16,184 nt of DNA from Candidatus Colwellbacteria bacterium CG10_big_fil_rev_8_21_14_0_10_41_28 (GCA_002773755.1 PFAG01000012.1:1-16184), one strand, 5' to 3'. Counted from the first letter of the stretch, positions 5,406 through 12,933 are shown. The notes: generated by a model from the letters alone, not told the origin. Numbers and translations: made by a program.

Positions 5406-7722
5406 CTTTTGGATTAATTAAATTCATATTAAATGGCTTCGTAGTTTGACCATTTATTAAAAGTTTAACGTAAGCTCTATAGTTATCTATATTCATTAGA
5501 TCCTCTTTACTAAAAGTTGGAGCAAACTGCTTTTCAAGATACTCTGCATCATCTGCTCCGACTCTTAGGGCAATAATTGAACCGACGTTTCCAAAAACAG
5601 CTTCTCTAATTTTGTCATCCAACTGATCAATAAATTGATGGCCTATTATCAAGTTTAACTTGTACTTTCTAGCCTCAGATAGAATTGAAGAGATACTATC
5701 CGTCGTAAAGTTCTGGAATTCATCTATGTATAAGAAGAAATCGTTTCTTGATGCATTATCTATGTCTGTTCTAGATAAGGCTGCCATTAGAATCTTCCCC
5801 ACAATAACTAGTCCAATCAGATTAGCATTCAACTCGCCAATCTTTCCCTTAGAAAGATTCACTAAAATAATCTTTTTGTTGTCCATTGCGTCCCTGAAGT
5901 TAATCGTGCTCTGTTTCTGACTGATGATTGGTCTAATAAACTCATCCGCCACGAATCCGTTAATCTTTGAGGTTATATATGGCGCAATATTAGAAAGAGC
6001 CGCCTCTCCCTTAACTTTTTGGGCCTCTTCTTCCCAGAACCTTTTGACAACCTCATTAGTCTCACGGCTTAACTTATCCTTCCTATACTCTTCATCGATT
6101 AAAACTCTCTGGATATCAAGCATTGTTGGAATCTCATGTCTATAGTCTCCTAGAAGAAGCAAAACAGCATTTCTAAAATACTGATCGAATACTGGACCCA
6201 TCGTATCTTCCGAGAAAAGTCTTCTAAAGATAGCCAGAAGCTCATTAACTACCAAAGTCTTCTGTTCTGGATGATCTGGGTCGTACTCCAAGAAGTTCAG
6301 GCCAAATGGTCTAGTTACATCACCTGGATCAAACCAGACAACATCACCTTGTCTCTCTGGAGGAATGTGGCGCAAAACATCATTCACCAACTCTCCATGA
6401 GGATCAAGCACAGCAACCCCCTCACCATTTTGAATATCTTGCTTAATCATCTGTTCCATCAAACCACTCTTACCCGTACCGGTTTGACCGATAAAGTATG
6501 TGTGTCTCCTTCTGTCGTCTAGTGTCATCCTGATAGGGATCTTCTCTCCTCTATAGTCGCTCTCCCCTATAATAGTTCCCTCTTGAGGCAAGTTGTGTGG
6601 AGGTTCGACCGCCTTGTATTTAAGACTCTTTATATTCGAGATGCCCTCTTTGGTAACCCCAATATGAGCAAGGCTTGCTATCTCCTCAGTTGATAGATAG
6701 CTACGATACTTCTTTCCTTTAACTGGGATCCTAAAGGAGTAATCAAAAATAAACTTCTTAAGATTCCTTTTTGAGACTCTTTTAGTAGAAAAGTTGTTTC
6801 CTTCCGGATTATCATATGTGCTAAAAGCTGATTCTAACCCCGATAAGGCATTCTCTGCTGTAAGCTCATCTTTAGCAGCTGCAACTAGCCTAATTGTTGT
6901 TTTGTAGTGATGTTTAGCAATTTTTTCTTGGATAGCTTTAATCAAATCTTCATTAACTGCTGTGTCTGCAGACACTTCTTGCTTACTCTTTCCGCCAGAG
7001 ACAACCTCTGAGACTGCTTTTCCAACCTCTTTGCCAAAAGATCCTCCGGCACTCTTCCTAGCAGAATAAAAATCTTTACCCTTTTGCATCTCTTTTATGG
7101 TCTTTCTCGATATATCTCTCTCCTTAGAAAGGCCTGTTGGCCTGAGAAGCATCTGAAAGGCCGCACCATCTCCAGCTTCACCAACCCTGCTCATAGCAGT
7201 TATGAGAGATGACATTGGATCACTGCTCAAGTTCTTATAAGTATTGATAGGAAGCATGTTTGACCTACTTGTATAAAGATATGAACCCTGGGCCACACTA
7301 TCATCATCAAAGATCGTATAGTCTTTAACTTCTTCTATGTTTGCATATGGAAAAACAGAATGAATCTGCTTTTGAAAAATACTTTTATAGGCTCTTGGAA
7401 CAGCAAAGTATGTATGAACCCTTCTCTCTCCTTTTGGCACAGCTATCTCTATCCCCAAATAGGGATCTCCATATATAAATCTTTTTAAGAAACCTGCCCC
7501 CATAACTCTCAAGGCGGCCATGAGTTGATCTGTCGCTACAGCACCCCTATTTTCCTCTTCTCCCTCCTTATTGCTAGAGACATCCTCCGGTACAGCTACT
7601 GACAGAACAGTCATATTAAGGGCTCTGGTCATAGAACCCTTGCTTCTACTGAAAATAAGAAAGATCCAAAAACTAAAGATGAGCAGCAGAACCACCCCCA
7701 GTATTAAGATTAGGGAGTTCAT
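5395..7722 (-). CDS. TraD/TraG-HerA-like membrane-anchored AAA+ ATPase
   Basis: The 775-residue product has one N-terminal membrane span (about residues 3-25), a large N-terminal region of about 350 residues, and a RecA-like motor domain. Walker A GQTGTGKS is near residue 410-418, followed by VAVLDPHGELV. Walker B FFLYIDEFQNF is near residue 660-670, followed by a SEARKYKLNLIIGHQF segment typical of VirD4/TraG/TraD and HerA-FtsK ATPases. Such proteins pump DNA or protein substrates through a membrane; in Patescibacteria, homologues occur outside full conjugation systems and their cargo is unclear. No relaxase, VirB-type channel genes or VirB4 are in this window, so conjugation cannot be claimed. 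It overlaps the upstream gene by ATGA and the downstream gene by 11 bases. Confidence 0.88.
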   Translation of the reverse strand: MNSLILILGVVLLLIFSFWIFLIFSRSKGSMTRALNMTVLSVAVPEDVSSNKEGEEENRGAVATDQLMAALRVMGAGFLKRFIYGDPYLGIEIAVPKGERRVHTYFAVPRAYKSIFQKQIHSVFPYANIEEVKDYTIFDDDSVAQGSYLYTSRSNMLPINTYKNLSSDPMSSLITAMSRVGEAGDGAAFQMLLRPTGLSKERDISRKTIKEMQKGKDFYSARKSAGGSFGKEVGKAVSEVVSGGKSKQEVSADTAVNEDLIKAIQEKIAKHHYKTTIRLVAAAKDELTAENALSGLESAFSTYDNPEGNNFSTKRVSKRNLKKFIFDYSFRIPVKGKKYRSYLSTEEIASLAHIGVTKEGISNIKSLKYKAVEPPHNLPQEGTIIGESDYRGEKIPIRMTLDDRRRHTYFIGQTGTGKSGLMEQMIKQDIQNGEGVAVLDPHGELVNDVLRHIPPERQGDVVWFDPGDVTRPFGLNFLEYDPDHPEQKTLVVNELLAIFRRLFSEDTMGPVFDQYFRNAVLLLLGDYRHEIPTMLDIQRVLIDEEYRKDKLSRETNEVVKRFWEEEAQKVKGEAALSNIAPYITSKINGFVADEFIRPIISQKQSTINFRDAMDNKKIILVNLSKGKIGELNANLIGLVIVGKILMAALSRTDIDNASRNDFFLYIDEFQNFTTDSISSILSEARKYKLNLIIGHQFIDQLDDKIREAVFGNVGSIIALRVGADDAEYLEKQFAPTFSKEDLMNIDNYRAYVKLLINGQTTKPFNMNLINPKDET

Positions 7723-8105
7723 CTATCTAATTTCTTGAGTTTTTGCGATTGAACAAGCTGGTCGTATAAATCAGTTGTAACCCTGTCGTGAAATAAGTCT
7801 ATAAGGGCTGGCAACTCCATTTTTTTAATTTCTCCGATAGCCTTATCTAAGTCATCCTGAACCGCCACCTTAACTAAAGAATCTAAAATTCTTTGATGTT
7901 CATCTGTAAGACTATTATCTGAAACATTTTGGGCACCCACTGGCTGAATAGCTTGAGCCATCTTATCAGCAACAACCTCCTTTAGTGCGGCTTTATGAGG
8001 CTCTTCTCCATATTTTTGAACGCCACCAGTTTCAACGCGTCTATTAACCTCACTACCGAGAGCTTCAAGTTGAGGATTAAACTGTTCTGGTAGGTTTGTC
8101 TCCAT
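7719..8105 (-). CDS. Small helical protein preceding the TraD-like ATPase
   Basis: The 128-residue product has no signal peptide or membrane span. The N-terminal half is polar and probably flexible; the C-terminal half (about residues 65-125, HQRILDSLVKVAVQDDLDKAIGEI and onward) looks alpha-helical and amphipathic. I do not recognise the family. It is the first gene of the operon and ends in an ATGA overlap with the ATPase gene, so it may be a cytoplasmic partner or regulator of the ATPase. A TATAGT box at 8118-8123 predicts a leader of about six bases and there is no Shine-Dalgarno. It lies immediately downstream of the ribozyme RNA terminator, so read-through from that promoter could also reach it. 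Confidence 0.75.
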   Translation of the reverse strand: METNLPEQFNPQLEALGSEVNRRVETGGVQKYGEEPHKAALKEVVADKMAQAIQPVGAQNVSDNSLTDEHQRILDSLVKVAVQDDLDKAIGEIKKMELPALIDLFHDRVTTDLYDQLVQSQKLKKLDR

Positions 8106-8117
8106 TACTAAAAGAAT

Positions 8118-8123
8118 ACTATA
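8118..8123 (-). promoter_or_regulatory. -10 box of the ATPase operon
   Basis: TATAGT on the minus strand lies 12 bases before the ATG at 8105, with no clear -35. It predicts a leader of about six bases, as for several other first genes in the window. Confidence 0.35.
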
Positions 8124-8153
8124 GCTAAATCAAATTATCACTACCGAAAATCA

Positions 8154-8178
8154 CAAAGAGCCCCATTGGGGCTCTTTG
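8154..8178 (-). terminator. Intrinsic terminator of the ribozyme RNA
   Basis: An 11-bp perfect stem CAAAGAGCCCC/GGGGCTCTTTG with a three-base loop is followed on the minus strand by TGATTTTC. It separates the noncoding RNA from the ATPase operon. The T tract is modest, so some read-through is conceivable. Confidence 0.75.
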
Positions 8179-8188
8179 CTTTCCGATC

Positions 8189-8249
8189 TATATCGACAGA
8201 CCAATAATTAATTAATTTATTAAAGTGTACATACTAGTCTGTCGATATA
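8189..8249. repeat. 13-bp perfect inverted repeat with 35-base AT-rich centre
   Basis: TATATCGACAGAC at 8189-8201 is the exact reverse complement of 8237-8249. The centre is AT-rich and includes repeated TTAATTAAT. In the minus-strand RNA it forms a long hairpin directly 3' of the hammerhead, probably shielding the 3' product; as DNA it could also be a protein-binding site. Confidence 0.7.
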
Positions 8250-8250
8250 A

Positions 8251-8313
8251 ACCAGAATTACGTTTCGCTCTTTTGAGCTCATCAGCCTGGACACACATCC
8301 AGGAACGTATGGT
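8251..8313 (-). ncRNA. Type III hammerhead self-cleaving ribozyme
   Basis: Read on the minus strand, in order: stem III 5' strand UACGU (8309-8305), U17 at 8304 as the cleavage nucleotide (triplet GUU), stem I CCUGGA/UCCAGG (8303-8298 with 8291-8286, loop UGUGUG), core CUGAUGA (8285-8279), stem II GCUC/GAGC (8278-8275 with 8270-8267, loop AAAA), core GAA (8266-8264), and stem III 3' strand ACGUA (8263-8259). All invariant core bases, the A15.1-U16.1 pair and the G10.1-C11.1 pair are present, and every helix is fully paired. An outer ACCA/UGGU pairing (8313-8310 with 8254-8251) across an AUUC bulge can lengthen stem III. Because stem III is open, this is type III topology. Confidence 0.88.
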
Positions 8314-8396
8314 CAGTTTTGCGCCTTGACCAGGGCTATGTTTCCAAGGTTCTACTCCACTCCACCCAAGTTGGGCTCTCAGATAGGATTAAGCAC

Positions 8397-8425
8397 AATA
8401 TACCATATATAGGTGTATCTGTCAA
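8397..8425 (-). promoter_or_regulatory. Strong promoter of the ribozyme RNA
   Basis: On the minus strand a perfect TTGACA -35 (8420-8425), a 17-base spacer and TATATT (8397-8402) match the sigma70 consensus at 11 of 12 hexamer positions. It is the best promoter match I found in the window, suggesting an abundant RNA. The predicted start is A at 8390. Confidence 0.8.
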
Positions 8426-8453
8426 TACACTACTTCGCTCCCTCCAAATACAC

Positions 8454-8459
8454 TAAAAT
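8454..8459 (+). promoter_or_regulatory. -10 box of recG
   Basis: TAAAAT lies eight bases before the recG ATG. The predicted start near 8466 gives a leader of about two bases; there is no Shine-Dalgarno and no clear -35. It is divergent from the ribozyme RNA promoter. Confidence 0.35.
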
Positions 8460-8467
8460 ATGTACAG

Positions 8468-10600
8468 ATGACTGAATTTAACTTACTCGAACCAATAGAT
8501 ACGGCCCTAACCGGACCAGGAAAGAGGTTTAGGGGAAAACTAAAGAAACTTGGGATTAGAACTATCAAAGACCTCCTCTGGCACTTCCCTACTAAATATG
8601 ATGATAGGAGTGAGTTCTCTCTAATTTCTGATATCCGAACAGGCGATGATGTAACCATCAAAGGAGTTGTCCAAAAAGTTAACACCAGAAGAATCCCTGG
8701 GAGAAAGCTTTCTATAACCGAAGTTATAGTCGAAGACCAGTCAAACGAAAGAATCTCTATAGCCTTCTTTAACCAACCCTATATATCTCAATCCCTCAAA
8801 GAGGGCAAAGTTGCTAACTTTTCAGGTAAAGTCACAAGCTACAAAGGAAAATTGAATCTCCAGTCTCCAACCTTTGAGCTAACCCACAGCTATGGCAAAG
8901 AGAAAGAGACTCAGCACACCGGAAGACTGGTCCCGATATATAGAGAAACCAAGGGTCTAACTTCCAGGGGAATCAGATACATTATCAAGCCCATTCTAGA
9001 AAATCTCCCCGAACTTCCTGAATATATCCCCGAGGATATTCTGAAAGAGATGGCTCTTCCTGATGTTAATGAAGCCCTTCAAGATATCCACTTCCCCGAA
9101 GAGGAAGGGAAAGCACACATAGCGATCAAAAGCTTCGCATTCAGAGACCTTTTTCTCCTTCATCTGAAAAACTTCATTGAAAAAAGAAATCTTAAAAAGC
9201 AGGATGCACACCCCGTCAAATACACAGAAGAAGATATGGAAGAGATCCTCTCATATCTTCCATTTGAACTAACCAAGGAGCAAGACAAGGTTGTGAAAGA
9301 GATTTTGGAGGATATAAGCAAAGATCACCCAATGAATAGGCTTCTTCAAGGTGATGTTGGCTCGGGGAAAACGGTCATAGCGGGTATAGCTGCTCTTCTA
9401 GCTGCTAGAAACAATTATCAATCAGCCTTCATGGCTCCAACGGAAATATTGGCAAGACAGCACTATCAAACCTTAACCAAATTCTTTGAAGAGTATGAGG
9501 GAGGAATCGCTCTTCTCGTCTCTAAAGAGGCAAAGATCTTCTATGGCAAAGATCTGGAGGCTACAGAGATAAATAAGAAAGATCTATTAGAAGATATTAA
9601 AAAGGGGAAGGTTGGAATCATCATAGGAACTCATGCTCTTATCCAAAAGAATGTTAAATTCAAAAATCTTGCCCTAGCAGTTGTAGACGAACAACATCGC
9701 TTCGGAGTTAACCAAAGAGCTGAAATAGTTAAGGGAAACAAAAAGTTCCCTCACTTCCTTTCAATGAGCGCAACTCCAATCCCAAGAACTTTAACCATGA
9801 GCATATTTGGCAATCTAGATATCTCTTTAATAAACGAACTCCCTAAAGGCAGGAAAGAAATAATAACAAAGGTTGTTAGCCCCCAAAATAGAGACAAGGC
9901 ATATGAGTTTATAGGAGAACAAATTAAGAAGGGTAGGCAGGCCTTTGTAGTCTGCCCTCGGATAGAAGAATCCGACATAGAGGACGACTCTGACAAGAAG
10001 AAGTCTGCCTGGGACGTTAAGGCAGTCAAAGTTGAATATGAGAAGTTGTCCCAAGAGATCTTTCCTGATCTGAACATAGGCATGCTCCACGGAAAAATGG
10101 ACCCCGAAGAGAAAGAAGATACTATGAAAGATTTTTCTAAGGGCAAAATCGATATTCTAGTTTCAACCTCTGTTATAGAAGTTGGTGTAGATGTTCCAAA
10201 CGCCACAATAATGATGATAGAGGGTTCTGACAGATTCGGACTAGCTCAGCTATACCAATTCAAGGGTAGAGTTGGAAGAGGAGAACACCAATCATTCTGT
10301 CTTCTATTCACAGACTCTCAGTCTCCATCTACCAAAGAAAGACTTGAATCTCTAGTTAAGGCAAAAAATGGTTTTGAGCTAGCAGAAATGGATCTCCAAC
10401 TAAGAGGCCCCGGAGAGTTCTTGGGAGAAAGCCAAACGGGAATGCCAGACATCGCCCTAAAGGCAATGCAAAACCCACATCTACTAGATAAATCAAAGCA
10501 AAAAGCAAAGAAGATATTGGAAAAAGATCCTGAACTAAAAGACCATCCTTTGCTTGATAAAAAGTTAAGTCAATTTAGAAAAGAGATTCACTTGGAATAA
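8468..10600 (+). CDS. recG: ATP-dependent DNA helicase RecG
   Basis: The 710-residue product matches RecG in length and order: a wedge domain with OB fold (about residues 60-150, including DDVTIKGVVQKVN), helicase motif I GDVGSGKT near 295, motif Ia MAPTEILARQH near 319, motif II VVDEQHRFG near 405, motif III SATPIPRT near 434, then motifs IV-VI with VSTSVIEVGVDVPNA, LYQFKGRVGRGEH and the TRG-like region FELAEMDLQLRGPGEFLGESQTG. DEQH in place of DEAD is normal for RecG. The enzyme remodels stalled replication forks and branched DNA by fork regression. It is monocistronic in this window, divergent from the ribozyme RNA. Its 3' end overlaps by 13 bases, convergently, the stop of a small minus-strand gene. 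Confidence 0.97.
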   Translation: MTEFNLLEPIDTALTGPGKRFRGKLKKLGIRTIKDLLWHFPTKYDDRSEFSLISDIRTGDDVTIKGVVQKVNTRRIPGRKLSITEVIVEDQSNERISIAFFNQPYISQSLKEGKVANFSGKVTSYKGKLNLQSPTFELTHSYGKEKETQHTGRLVPIYRETKGLTSRGIRYIIKPILENLPELPEYIPEDILKEMALPDVNEALQDIHFPEEEGKAHIAIKSFAFRDLFLLHLKNFIEKRNLKKQDAHPVKYTEEDMEEILSYLPFELTKEQDKVVKEILEDISKDHPMNRLLQGDVGSGKTVIAGIAALLAARNNYQSAFMAPTEILARQHYQTLTKFFEEYEGGIALLVSKEAKIFYGKDLEATEINKKDLLEDIKKGKVGIIIGTHALIQKNVKFKNLALAVVDEQHRFGVNQRAEIVKGNKKFPHFLSMSATPIPRTLTMSIFGNLDISLINELPKGRKEIITKVVSPQNRDKAYEFIGEQIKKGRQAFVVCPRIEESDIEDDSDKKKSAWDVKAVKVEYEKLSQEIFPDLNIGMLHGKMDPEEKEDTMKDFSKGKIDILVSTSVIEVGVDVPNATIMMIEGSDRFGLAQLYQFKGRVGRGEHQSFCLLFTDSQSPSTKERLESLVKAKNGFELAEMDLQLRGPGEFLGESQTGMPDIALKAMQNPHLLDKSKQKAKKILEKDPELKDHPLLDKKLSQFRKEIHLE

Positions 10601-10752
10601 AAGTTGCCGTACTTATCTAAATCCTTCTCGTTCTCAATCACCGGGGTTATATTCTCTCCCCTTTGGGCTTCTCCAAAAGCCTTCTGCCACTGATCCATAG
10701 TCTCATCTTTAACCCTTTTATCTACTTTTACGTGTAAAACTGTTTTTCTCAT
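10588..10752 (-). CDS. 54-residue hypothetical protein
   Basis: This short reading frame encodes a charged 54-residue protein starting MRKTVLHVKVDKRVKDETMD and ending KYGNFYSK, with no membrane span. I do not recognise it. Support for a real gene: a TATAAT box (10761-10766) with TTGATT 18 bases upstream (10785-10790) places transcription start at about 10754, two bases before the ATG, as in other first genes here; and the frame fills an otherwise empty gap. Its TGA stop lies 13 bases inside the 3' end of recG on the opposite strand. The sequence could form a beta strand followed by a helix, as in small DNA-binding or antitoxin-like proteins, but no toxin partner is adjacent, so I do not assign a role. 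Confidence 0.6.
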   Translation of the reverse strand: MRKTVLHVKVDKRVKDETMDQWQKAFGEAQRGENITPVIENEKDLDKYGNFYSK

Positions 10753-10760
10753 ACAAAAGA

Positions 10761-10790
10761 ATTATATCTTATCAGAAGTCACCCAATCAA
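10761..10790 (-). promoter_or_regulatory. Promoter of the 54-residue protein gene
   Basis: TTGATT (10785-10790), an 18-base spacer and a perfect TATAAT (10761-10766) on the minus strand. The predicted start at 10754 leaves a two-base leader. The element overlaps the stop region of the lamin-tail protein gene. Confidence 0.55.
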
Positions 10791-12904
10791 TAATTGTAGG
10801 CTGTCACTATATCCTCATCCTCTAGTTCTGTTATAAGTTCTTGATTAGAAACAATAAACAAAGTCCCACCATTATTATTAAGTGATTTACTCCAGCTCAT
10901 ATTAACTCCCTCGCAAGGGACAGCAGAACTACAACTCATACCAATAATGAACTGGCCTCCTGGAGCTATCTCATTTCCACTCTCAAAATTCTTCTTCTCT
11001 AGATCATCTAATGTTCCCCCAAACTTAATATATTGCAGAGAATAATTTTCTATAGACACGACAGCTTGACCACTGTTTTCTATAACGACTCTTTCAAGTC
11101 CCTCATCCGAACCCTCTAAGTCAAACTCCACACTAATTATAGAGAGATTAATCTCATCAATGGGCTCTTCTTCCTCTGGGCTCTCTTCATCAATGGGCTC
11201 CTCCTCTTCTATCACTTCTTCCTCTTCTGAGCTCTCTTCATCAGAAGAGCTTTCCTCTCCACTACTATCCTCTTCCTGATCCTCTAGCTCCACATCTTCC
11301 TCCTCATCATTTGGAGGAGGATCGGTCTCTTCTTGTTCCCCATTATCTACATCACTAACGTCGTTTATCAAAACTGAGTTCTCTTTTCTAGGAGTTCCCA
11401 TAATTCCACCCTCCCCATCGCCAAGATAAGTTTGCCAACCAATATCTGTCCTCTCTACACTTTTATAATCGGGACTGGCGCTTCCGCCAATATTCTGCCA
11501 TCCCACTCCAACATCAACAATCTGATCTACAAGATTACATGAAGAATCAAATAGTCTTAGCTCTTCATTATCATTCTGGAGAGTGCCGGTATAAGGCAAA
11601 TCAACACTTTCTTCTCCAACTAGGTAACTCGCACTAGGGTCCTCTGTAGTTAGAATTCTTTTAAGCAAATAGTAATCATCTATTTCCTCTTCGTTAGAGA
11701 ATATTATCTCTATCTCCCCATCCTTATCTGATAACTGCCAACCATCTAATGATAGGCTAGCTATGTCACTCTTTAACTCAATCCACTCTTCTGAAGTAGA
11801 ACTAGCATTGCCAGACCAAGCAATTTCATTGAACAGTACCAATTTAGTTGGTTCATTTAAGTCGTTCAAAGAACACTGGGACACCTCTTGGGGAACCTCT
11901 ATAACCCGGACACCAGGGCTCTTGTCAGAACTTTCTTTTTTCTCTTTAGGAGTTTCGCTTATAACCTCTTCAGAAATACCCTCACTATTTTTTACCCCAG
12001 GAGTTCCCATAACTCCATTAGCTCCATTACCGGCATATGTCTGCCACTTACCAATACCCCTCTCGAGAGATCTATAATCAGGGGAAGCTGTTCCCCCTAG
12101 CTGCTTCCATCCAGTAGACGCATCTATCTCATGCACCAAAGCACAATCTGCATCAAAAAGTCTTAAAATCTCTCCTTGGTTACTTATAGCCCCAGTGTAT
12201 AAGTAGTCGGCTCTTCGATTTCCAACATAATAGTCCTTATCCAAATCATCAGAGGCTAAAACTCTTCTTAGAACCACATATCCATCTGCAGTTAAGTCAC
12301 TAATTTTTATATCTAAACCTCCATCTACACTAACTAGGCTCCATCCATCTAAATTAGTGCTTTTTTCGATAAGAAGCTCTATCCACTCTTCTGAGGTATG
12401 ATCCTTTTTACCAGACCAAGAGACTTCATTTATAAGAACTGTCTCTGTCGGCTCCAACAAGTTCTCTTGCGAGCAAGCAACACTTTCTTTTATAAGTTCC
12501 TTTTCTTCAATAATAGGAACTTCTTCCACGACTTCCTTCTCTACCTCTTCTTTAGAGATAGCCAATATAGATTGATCTTCTTTGCTCAATACTGACCCAA
12601 CAACAGTAATCTGATCTTCTATCAAGCTAGTATGCTCGTCCAAGTCAACTACACCCGAATAAGAACTCTGGTTAGAGCCAAACAGCCCTGACAATGCTTC
12701 TATTGCAGCAGCTGAGTATGTTGGCCTACTGGTTTCTGCATTTACGGTATTTAAGTCATACCTACCAATCAAATATCCTCCAGAAGCAAACAAAAAGAGG
12801 CTTATCGCCCCTACTAGAAATCTACCGACCCCATTAAACCCTTCCCAAAAGAATTTTTTAAAACTCCTCTTATAAAATTTATCGTGATACTCCGGTATAT
12901 ACAT
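10787..12904 (-). CDS. Surface protein with three lamin-tail domains
   Basis: The 705-residue product has a basic N-terminus and one membrane span at about residues 27-47, so most of it lies outside the cytoplasm. A glutamate-rich linker (about 115-142) leads to two related lamin-tail (LTD) domains at about 143-312 and 345-510. Both carry VL(I/F)NE(V/I)xWSG, TSEEWIEL, LDGW, E(I/L)RLFD, a GWxxxGGxASPDYxSxER block and GxMGTP. A very acidic Ser/Glu linker (about 521-585) precedes a third, divergent LTD-like domain (586-705) that contains two Cys. LTD domains are Ig-like folds; in bacteria they occur in exported proteins with adhesive or nuclease-associated roles. No nuclease or sortase motif is visible. 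GGAGG stands close to the ATG, and an extended -10 (TGATATAAT) lies at 12934-12942. Confidence 0.85.
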   Translation of the reverse strand: MYIPEYHDKFYKRSFKKFFWEGFNGVGRFLVGAISLFLFASGGYLIGRYDLNTVNAETSRPTYSAAAIEALSGLFGSNQSSYSGVVDLDEHTSLIEDQITVVGSVLSKEDQSILAISKEEVEKEVVEEVPIIEEKELIKESVACSQENLLEPTETVLINEVSWSGKKDHTSEEWIELLIEKSTNLDGWSLVSVDGGLDIKISDLTADGYVVLRRVLASDDLDKDYYVGNRRADYLYTGAISNQGEILRLFDADCALVHEIDASTGWKQLGGTASPDYRSLERGIGKWQTYAGNGANGVMGTPGVKNSEGISEEVISETPKEKKESSDKSPGVRVIEVPQEVSQCSLNDLNEPTKLVLFNEIAWSGNASSTSEEWIELKSDIASLSLDGWQLSDKDGEIEIIFSNEEEIDDYYLLKRILTTEDPSASYLVGEESVDLPYTGTLQNDNEELRLFDSSCNLVDQIVDVGVGWQNIGGSASPDYKSVERTDIGWQTYLGDGEGGIMGTPRKENSVLINDVSDVDNGEQEETDPPPNDEEEDVELEDQEEDSSGEESSSDEESSEEEEVIEEEEPIDEESPEEEEPIDEINLSIISVEFDLEGSDEGLERVVIENSGQAVVSIENYSLQYIKFGGTLDDLEKKNFESGNEIAPGGQFIIGMSCSSAVPCEGVNMSWSKSLNNNGGTLFIVSNQELITELEDEDIVTAYNY

Positions 12905-12933
12905 TTGCCTCCGCGAAGTTCCTCTTGGAGATT

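Larger units (their letters stand above)
8147..8390 (-). ncRNA. Stand-alone noncoding RNA containing a hammerhead ribozyme
   Basis: The 362-base gap between the ATPase operon and recG holds a complete minus-strand transcription unit with no open reading frame of note. It has a strong promoter (8397-8425), a predicted start at 8390 and an intrinsic terminator (8154-8178), for about 244 bases. From 5' to 3' the RNA has: a small hairpin GCCCA/TGGGT; a CCTTG/CAAGG stem competing with a TGGTCA/TGACCA stem (8327-8332 with 8310-8315); the hammerhead core (8251-8313); a 13-bp hairpin with a 35-base AT-rich loop (8189-8249); and the terminator. Cleavage between 8304 and 8303 would give products of about 87 and 157 bases. 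I recognise no known RNA class other than the ribozyme. Confidence 0.75.

Noticed and set aside
5920..5945. CTGATGA on the plus strand near 5922
   Set aside because: No GAAA with complementary stems follows; it is inside the ATPase gene on the other strand.
4334..8105. Integrative and conjugative element inserted at tRNA-Lys
   Set aside because: No integrase, relaxase or duplicated tRNA 3' segment is present in the window. The ATPase alone does not show an element.
8310..8390. Known RNA classes (6S, SRP, tmRNA, RNase P) for the 5' part of the ribozyme RNA
   Set aside because: None of their signature sequences or overall folds is recognisable, and the 5' and 3' ends do not pair as in 6S RNA.
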